Part shown: one piece after another, positions 57,184 to 64,000 of the stretch
Layout: each line of letters opens with the position of its first letter
Numbering within the stretch: position 1 is the first letter of the stretch
Source of the DNA: Heterodera schachtii
Lineage: Eukaryota > Nematoda > Chromadorea > Rhabditida > Heteroderidae
Assembly: GCA_023374025.1 (NCBI GenBank)
Contig: SIJG01000004.1
Location: forward strand, 394,582 to 458,581
DNA length: 64,000 nt
Reading direction: 5' to 3'
The notes under the pieces: generated by a model
What the model was told of the DNA's origin: nothing
Databases searched by the model: none
What the model saw: only the letters and a program-made list of their open reading frames with translations
Made by a program: the position numbers and the translations under genes

Positions 57184-59199
57184 TTAGGTTTGGTTATTTG
57201 AATTATATTTGATCACACGGCAAAACAAAACAAGAAAAAAAATACTAACTACACAAACGCCACCAAGTATAATTGCTATTAAAGTAGTTCCTTCAATGGC
57301 CCGTTTTGCACGTCGGCGCTGACCTGTGATAAAAGAAAAATTGTTAAAATAGTTATTATGCAATTGGCCTAAAGCAAGATTATAGGATTTGTTTATAGTG
57401 TGATTCGGCTTGAAATTTAAATTTGATACCCAATTGTTGGCTTTAAATTATGAAAAATTGAACAAACATTTTAACAAAAAAAAATTCTGCATACATAAAT
57501 ACAACCTTTAAAATGGACGAATGTGTAGACTATTTGCTAAATTCTTAAAACAAAAAAGATTAGAAAAAGTTTTTCCTTTAAGTTTGGCTGGTACGGTAAT
57601 TATCGCTTTATTACAGAAAAACAGAATTTAAAAAAAAGATTTTCTAGGCAATTACGATTAATGAGTATTTTATTAACTAATTACCCTTTAATGTTGCGAA
57701 ATTGCTTTGTTCCAGCAATGCTTTTGCCAGCCCAAAAATATTCTCAATCATTCCATTGGTTGACATGAAATCATTTTTTGACTGATTGAATATTTTGAGC
57801 AAATTCAGCACAGATTTGAACATTTCGCCTCGATTTTGAAACTAAAAATTAATGAAAAAAAACATAATTAATTTATGCAAAATGCTTTTTTATCTAAATA
57901 AATTCATTAAGAAATAAATTTACAAAAATTCAATTAAAATAAATAATTATCTGAGCCATAAAACGTATTGAAACGGATAATTTTTATGGACAGAATCAGA
58001 ATTATAGACAATTTTTTCGTGTTACCTTCACAGGTTTTACATCGGACAATTGGACACCAAATTTTGTCGCCATTTTGTCCATCAATTGAAAAATGGACGA
58101 ATTAATGGCATTTATTTGTTGGCTATTAATTTGCTTTGGATTATCAATTAAATTGTTTTTCAATTCATTTGCCTCTTCATTAAGGGTTTTCATCATGGAA
58201 AACATTTGAGGGTCATTTTTTCGCAATTTGGCAACCCCATTTTTCATCTGTAAATTATTTACATAAATTTTTATAATAATTATTAATTTCTTAATTGCAA
58301 AAACATATAAAATTGTAACCGATTCCGAATTGCATAAATAAGTATTTTATTATTTTTAATTGTTTCATTAAATTAGAGTTGCACGGGACCGGGAATTTTG
58401 ACAAAAACCGGGACCGGGACTTACCGGGACCAGAAAAGTCGGGACCGGGACCAAGTTTTTCGACCGGGACCGGGACCAACCGGGACTTTTCCCAAGAGAA
58501 AAATTTTTTGAAAAAAATTTGAAAAATTGCAAAATTTTAACTAAATTCATTTCTGAGTCCCAAAATTTCTGGAATTTTTTAATAAAAAATAAATTGACAA
58601 TCTCTTAAATTTTTTGCTTGTAAATTTCTTTTTTTGTGGCGCGGTTTTTCCAAAAATTCTATCCCAGTGGAGAATTGAACCCAAGCGAAACATAATGAAA
58701 GTCAGAAGGTTTACCCACTAGACCACATATGCACAACAACAAATGCTTTAAATGAAACAAATAATTTAATTTTTTCTTTAGTCCCGCCGGGACCGGGACT
58801 GGCAAAACCGGGAATTCCCGACCCGGTCCCGGCCCCGCGCAACTCTACATTAAATTATCATTTTTAAAATTGAATTTTTTATTAATCAAAACATTCATTT
58901 AATTCGCATTTTATAATTTTATCTTTTATATAATTTGAAAATAATACACAGTTTACTTGAATTGATTGGTGTTCAATTTCATGGTCATCAATCAAAGCTG
59001 CATTAATTAGCGCGTCCGTTCGGCTTAACGCGCAAATTAATTCTTTCGGCATTTCATTTTCATCAATTTTCTTGGCTATTTTTCCCCAAAAACTGTCTTT
59101 GAGCCCGGCACATTTTGCCAAATTTGCATCGTTTTCAAACGCAAAATTTGTGCCAAAATGGCACAAAATAAAAAAGGCAAAAATAAAAATCATTGTCAA
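57184..59199 (-). CDS. type I single-pass membrane protein, short tail (gene B)
   Basis: Four exons: 59199-58957, 58247-58026, 57841-57685 and 57323-57184; all join in frame for 253 aa. Residues 1-20 are a signal peptide (MTMIFIFAFFILCHFG). The ectodomain is helical and Lys/Asn/Gln-rich, with sequons NSS and NQS and two cysteines in the first exon. GQRRRAKR (208-215) is a basic, furin-type site just outside one membrane span (about 220-240, IAIILGGVCVVSIFFLVLF). The cytoplasmic tail is only about a dozen residues. The domain order matches gene A upstream, and the two are likely distant paralogues although sequence identity is low. Intron 1 (709 bp) contains a hAT-like MITE. I cannot assign a family or function. 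Confidence 0.75.
58374..58847. mobile_element. hAT-like MITE, (GGGACC) repeat ends, in intron 1 of gene B
   Basis: It starts TAGAGTTGCACGGGACC and ends CCCCGCGCAACTCTA, flanked by the perfect 8-bp duplication CATTAAAT (58366-58373, 58848-58855). It is shorter than its relative at 43997 and carries a tRNA-like segment. Confidence 0.85.
58660..58740 (-). other. tRNA-like module in MITE
   Basis: Minus strand: A-box TGGTCTAGTGG and B-box GGTTCAATTCT with TGGGAT-type closing sequence. It is tRNA-derived in appearance, not a working tRNA gene. Confidence 0.6.
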
Positions 59200-59329
59200 A
59201 AATGATTGAAATTTAGGATTAAGTCAGGGCTAAACAATTAAACAATAATTATTCGTCGTTTTTTAATCACTTTACAGCAACAAATTAAATAATACATATA
59301 AAGCAAAAAATTATTGTCAAAAAATCCGA

Positions 59330-59646
59330 ATCACGGCCTCAAAATAATCGGTGCTATGACGTTACTCAAAAAACCATCAAAACAAAAAATTTTTTGATAT
59401 AAGTTTGCTAAAAACAACCAATTTTAATTCTTCATAGAATTCGGGATTTTCTATTATCCTGCAAAATTTCATAAAGTTTCGTTTATTTTAAAGAAAGTTA
59501 TGACCAAAAATATTCAAGAAAACTTGCCTTTTTGAGTTTCAATATATCCAGATTTTAAAATTAAAAGTTCATTTTGGGCGAAGTTATGAAGAATTTTCTG
59601 TCAAAAATTTTCATTTTGATGCTTTTTGAGTAATGACCCGGCACCA
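59330..59646. repeat. foldback repeat (GTTATGACCAAAA family)
   Basis: The ends GGTGCTATGACGTTACTC and GAGTAATGACCCGGCACC are inverted. The interior has TTTCTATTATCCTGCAAAAT and AAGTTATGACCAAAAAT, as in the other members. Confidence 0.6.
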
Positions 59647-60982
59647 AATAAATATCCTGGCCTTTGAATAAGCTATTGTGGTGATAATTAGACATAAAAA
59701 TGGTAAAATCGGCTTTAAATAGGCATAAAAATCCTCAAAATTAGGCATTATAAAATTCATCATTGAAATCATATAAAATATGTTGCAATATTTGTTCAGA
59801 ATAAAGAAAAACATTTTTTAATTAGAAATAATGTCAAAAATTATAGGGTTTTCATTAGATTAAATTTAAAAAAAAAAGTTGGCATTTTAAAAAGACTGCT
59901 TAAAATGTGCCAAAGTTGCTTCATTTTATAGGCACATTTTGCACAACATGAATTTCATGTGGATTAAATTTTATTTTTGTTTTGGTTTTTTCTTAAAAAA
60001 TAAATACTGTTGTTCATATAATTATGTTATCCGTTTCAACTTCCGTTTTATTTGTTTGTATATTCATTTTTTGATAATTACATAATTAACTAAGTAGAAA
60101 GAAAGAAAATTTTTTTTAATTATAAAAAAATTTTTGTTTTGAATTAAAGATTTTTGCTTAATTTTCTTATAATCCGATAAGAATAATGAATGAACTTCAA
60201 GAGTCTTGGTCATGTACCAAAATTTTTGGCCTTGACCACGAGCGTGAAGGTTTTCAAAAAAAAAAAACCAGGCCAAAACCAAATTTTCAGTTTTGGTTTT
60301 ATTCAATTGGTCTTTGGGAAAGACTTATATATTTAAATTCAACAAAAGAAGTTACAATTTTATCACGATTTAAAAATAAAATAATAGTAAAATTCGACCG
60401 TATGACAAAAGTATCTTACTGTCCGAAATCATTGTCCTTTTTTGGAAATTGTCTAAATCAACAAATTAGATTTTTTTTTCTTTTTTGCATTAATAATGTA
60501 AAAAATTTGTACTAGGCCAAAAGGCATTTAAAAATTTTTTTATTAAGGATTTTTAGGGAGCAAAACACGTAAAACTTAACCAAAAAACTTAATTTTGGTC
60601 CTTTAAATGATTCTTAAATATTTTATAATGTTTTTCAATAAGGAAAATTTTTAAAACTAAACTTTTTATTAAGAAAAAAAAAGGAAATTTTGGCGATCAA
60701 TTTTGAGAAAATTTTTCAATTCTTAGGGGTGTATTTTCTGAAATTTTTTCAGGCATTTTTTAGGGGTGTATTTTCCCGATTTTATTGCATTTTTAATGGA
60801 ATTTTTCGGAAAAAAACGCCAAAAAAGGCACCAAAACGGCAAAATGCCAAAAAAGGCATAATAAAAGTCAACGTAGAAGCCTCAAACCAAGTGGAAACTG
60901 CTTTTTTATGCTTAATATATCGAAACTATTGCGCAAAAAAAAAGGCATATGCCCCAAAATGCGAGCTATAGCTAGTAATGAA
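59647..60982. other. no gene supported
   Basis: AT-rich DNA with low-complexity frames (60064-60515, 60690-60971). These lack splice signals and recognisable motifs. Confidence 0.4.
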
Positions 60983-61614
60983 TAGTGCTGGGAATTTAAG
61001 TCAAATGACTTTTTTTTTTGCTGACTCGAAATTGTCTTAAAATGACTTAAAAAGTGTTCTACACTTTGTTTGAAGCTTCTAACATGCATTTTTTTGTGAC
61101 TTTTTTTTTACACTTTTTGGGATTTTAATGACTTTTTTGAGTTTTTGCGATTTTTTCGTGATTTTTTTGACTTTTTGAGGGGCAAAATTTGAAATTCACC
61201 AAAGAAAATGCCGAAAAATACAAAGAAAATTCCGAAAGTTAAAATTTCGATCGGTGAAAAGGCAATGAAACCTGGATGAAATTTTCCGTAATTGTTGGAA
61301 GAATCACTTTTTTATGCCTGTTTTGGGTACCTTTTTAAAAAATTAAGTGTCTAAAAATCCGATCAAAATGTTATTCTACAAATTGTTAAAAATGGGATTT
61401 TTTAACTTTCGTCTAATTTTTCAGGACTTTTTTGCATTTTTTTCGTGCTTTTTTGAATCTTTTTGTGCCTTTTGGCTTTTTTTTCAGGACTTTTTTTTCC
61501 ATTTTTCGTGACTTTATGCCTTTTTTTGACTTTTTTGTGACTTTTTGGCGATTTTTTATGACTTTTTTTTGTCGACTTTTTGAAGATTTTTAGTGACTTA
61601 AATTCCCAGCCCTA
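60983..61614. mobile_element. hAT-like MITE, (GACTTTTTT) repeat interior
   Basis: It starts TAGTGCTGGGAATTTAAGTC and ends GACTTAAATTCCCAGCCCTA. The flanks (GTAATGAA, GTAATTAT) agree only in part, so the duplication is uncertain. Many GACTTTTTTG-like units fill the right half. Confidence 0.65.
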
Positions 61615-61959
61615 GTAATTATGTTGTTCTTTTATTTTTGTCTGTCATTTTCTAATTTTTTGAACTATTTTCTCGCCATTCCCATAATGATTCATTAAAA
61701 TATTCCTTTTGAAATGGTTCTCTCAGATTATATTAAAATTCAGTGTGAAAAGCCAAATAGCCATCTCATTTATGAGGCCAAATCATCACAACTAAACATC
61801 AGTATGGGATAAATTTATTCAATCAACAAAAAATTGTTGACACCGATCGCATTGTCCATCGTTGACTCATTGAAGAAAAAAAATGTGTAAACACCCATAA
61901 TCATTAATTCTGTGACAAATTTTGTATTCTTTCTAATGTTTATTTCAAACCCTTATAAT

Positions 61960-62100
61960 TAGAGATCGGATTTTTATGTTTTTACATATTTTTTTTGCGG
62001 CTTAGGGCTTAGTTATGCCGAGAGAAGCCCCAAAAATAGCATTTTCACTTTACAATTTTTGATTTAGAGAGACTTATAAAAACATAAAATCACATAAAAA
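61960..62100. repeat. MITE fragment shared with 26585-26768
   Basis: TAGAGATCGGATTTTTATG start, then GCGGCTTAGGGCTTAG and GCCGAGAGAAGCCCC. It matches the 26.6-kb copy in inverse orientation. Confidence 0.5.
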
Positions 62101-63950
62101 ACAATTTTCAATTATAGACCGAATTATTTTGTGGCATTTTTTGTTTGTTTAAAGCAATTTTAGAAATTAAAAAAAATACGAATAATTGCATCAGGTGGGG
62201 CCCCAACTTATGCTTATTTCAGAAACAGCATTTCGAAAATTCGCTTTTTTGGAGTAGGGGTAGTTTTTGCGCCAGCCCAACTTTTTGGACTATCATTTTT
62301 TTCATCGCCAACCAAACACAACAATCTTGGTATCATTTGAAAGCTTACCATGTTTAGAAACTATGTTTAAGCTATTGCTTTGCGATTAGACCATTATCAA
62401 AAAGTTAAGACAAGAAAATTGCAAAAAAAAGTCGAAATTTTTGAAGTTTTTCTTTATGACTTTTTTATATGCTTGAAAATTTTGTGTTTTTTTTTGTAAG
62501 AGACTAATAGAGCATGTGAACGGCTTTCGAATGATACCAAGATTGTTTGATTTGGTGGACCCTGAAAAAAAAAGTTATCGCCAAAAAAACTTGGGCTGGC
62601 GCCGAAACGACCCTTTCACCTTTTATGTATATCCCTTTACTCACAAAATTTTCCATAGCAAATGAATGAATTTTCTGAATTTTGCATATCTTTTGAAAAT
62701 GAATTGAAACAATGAAAACAAAGTGTCAAAATTCGTAAAATAAAAGATGGGAATTTTCGTTCTTTTTCCTTGAAAAAACGCTAAAATCATTTCAAAAATC
62801 CACAAATTGCTTCTCAGTTTCTTTAGTCCGATTCCTCATTTCTGACGGCTACGGCTTCCGCTTCCTTAAAATAAGAAAATTTTTTAATATTATTTTTAAT
62901 AATAATAATAATAATAGCAAAATGACGACCATTGTTACGGTGTTTGTTTTCCTTTAATGATAATGGTAAAAATTTATAAATAAAAATTTTAATAAAATCT
63001 TTACTTTCTCGACTGTTGCGTCCTGTAGAAAAATGTAAAAATTTTATGCGCATTTAAAAAATTCAAATTTATTTTTAATTTAAAAACATAATTATAGAAA
63101 TAATAAAATTTTAATAAAATCTTTACGTTCTCGACTGTTTCCTGTAAAAAATGTAAAAATTTTATGCATTTAAAAAAACAAAAAAAAATTTTGTTTGTTT
63201 TTTTATTAAAATAAATTGAAAATTTCTGACTTGATTTTCTCCCGGTTCTCCCTTCTGTGTCTCCATTGTATTCCGAATCTCCTGGAATGATTATTTGATT
63301 TAAAATTAAATTGATTATTTTATTTCTTAAAAAATGTGCTTTTCGGGTATGGAAACCTTAAAATTAAATTAAAAGGGGTAGCGCCAAATTTTTAATTTAA
63401 TTTCACATTAAGGAAGATGGAATTTTTAAGTAGCAAAATAGAAGGTACATTCAATCGGATGAACTCTCAATCGTCAAAATATAAGGATCTTTTTTTGTAT
63501 TAATTATAGAAATTTCTTCCAGAAAAATAACAAATATTTTTTTGAAAATGTACTGCTAAAAATATCAAAAATTAATTTTTAAAATACTAAAAGATGATTA
63601 TAAGCCTACTAGGTTACATTTTGTGCCTGTCTTACCCTCTAAAAAAAATTTTTTTCCAAAAAATAACAATTTAAAACATCTTTTTAATTTATGTAGAATT
63701 TTTTTTTTTAATTTACATATTTGGTACATATTGTGGGTTTTTCTTACATATTTCGAGATTTTTTTTACATATTTATGTACATATTTTTGACATACCTATA
63801 AATTACAGTTTATTTAAAAATTCAATTTAATTTTATAGCCTTACCCAACCCCTTCAGAAATAAGGACAAACATTATATATAAGGACAACTAATAACATTT
63901 TTTTAAGCTTATCCTATTTATAAAAATAGAATAGTACAAAGTGTGAAAAT
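62100..63950. repeat. segmental duplication, copy 2 (partner 48828-50870)
   Basis: It aligns with the earlier block end to end, with a similar foldback (about 62257-62612), similar micro-exons, and the same GCCTTACCCAACCCCTTCAG text near 63840. It continues beyond the window edge. Confidence 0.8.
62836..63281 (-). CDS. 3' micro-exons of a gene A paralogue (gene A2), 5' part beyond window
   Basis: Four micro-exons: 63281-63231 (51 nt), 63141-63127 (15 nt), 63022-63005 (18 nt) and 62864-62836 (29 nt). In phase 1 they read RDSEYNGDTEGRTGRKS, RNSRE, RRNSRE and RSGSRSRQK then stop. The gene A tail ends RSGSRNRQK. The 15- and 18-nt exons look like an exon duplication. The counterpart of gene A's 27-nt exon (near 62940) has a 4-base insertion and has lost its donor, so it is probably skipped. 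A donor-like CCTTAG|GTAAAA near 63990 could end the exon before. Upstream exons would lie past 64000. Confidence 0.6.
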
Positions 63951-63959
63951 GTTAAATTT

Positions 63960-63990
63960 AATTTTTTTTTTTTTTTTTTTTTTTTTTTAC
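63960..63990. repeat. poly-T tract at window edge
   Basis: About 28 consecutive T residues, immediately before the candidate donor of gene A2's preceding exon (minus strand). Confidence 0.8.
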
Positions 63991-64000
63991 CTAAGGTTCA

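Overview
The window is AT-rich eukaryotic DNA and almost certainly comes from a nematode. The evidence is a nine-exon cuticle-collagen gene, with its N-terminal membrane segment, Gly-X-Y blocks and C-terminal Cys-rich tail. Further signs are genes with many short introns and polypyrimidine-AG acceptors lying directly before start codons, as expected for spliced-leader trans-splicing. I cannot name the species; a low-GC, transposon-rich genome would fit a plant-parasitic tylenchomorph but does not prove it.

Layout. From 1 to 26 kb the window is mostly transposons: a foldback element, then a minus-strand array of decayed Helitrons (2.7-5.0, 9.8-10.8, 16.2-19.2 and 19.7-20.7 kb). BEL/Pao-type LTR elements are inserted in the array (a complete non-autonomous copy at 5065-8682, and a gag-protease plus one LTR at 10.8-14.4 kb). 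Part of this block is tandemly duplicated (7347-10785 and 13071-17147). A plus-strand LTR element with gag but no pol follows (20751-26321); it carries ten copies of a 19-bp motif. From 27 to 41 kb a small gene family is arranged as a mirror image on either side of the collagen gene (32784-35443). Its members encode predicted secreted proteins with three helix-turn-helix (HTH) units; one copy (27053-27819) looks intact and the rest are broken. From 42 to 48 kb lie a decaying coiled-coil gene, a partial second copy of it, and several hAT-like elements. From 49.5 to 59.2 kb are two complete single-pass membrane-protein genes. The first (49535-53498, 12 exons) has a cytoplasmic tail ending in micro-exons of 48, 21, 27 and 29 nt, and a paralogue's 3' end appears at 62.8-63.3 kb. 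The second (57184-59199, 4 exons) has the same architecture.

The most notable points are the micro-exon tail of the membrane-protein family, the secreted HTH family, and a group of hAT-like elements with 8-bp target duplications. Each hAT-like element type carries its own private simple-repeat array just inside its ends; three of them share an internal GC-rich module and three carry tRNA-like Pol III promoter boxes. All exon models were assembled by hand from splice signals and reading-frame continuity. No expression or database evidence was available.
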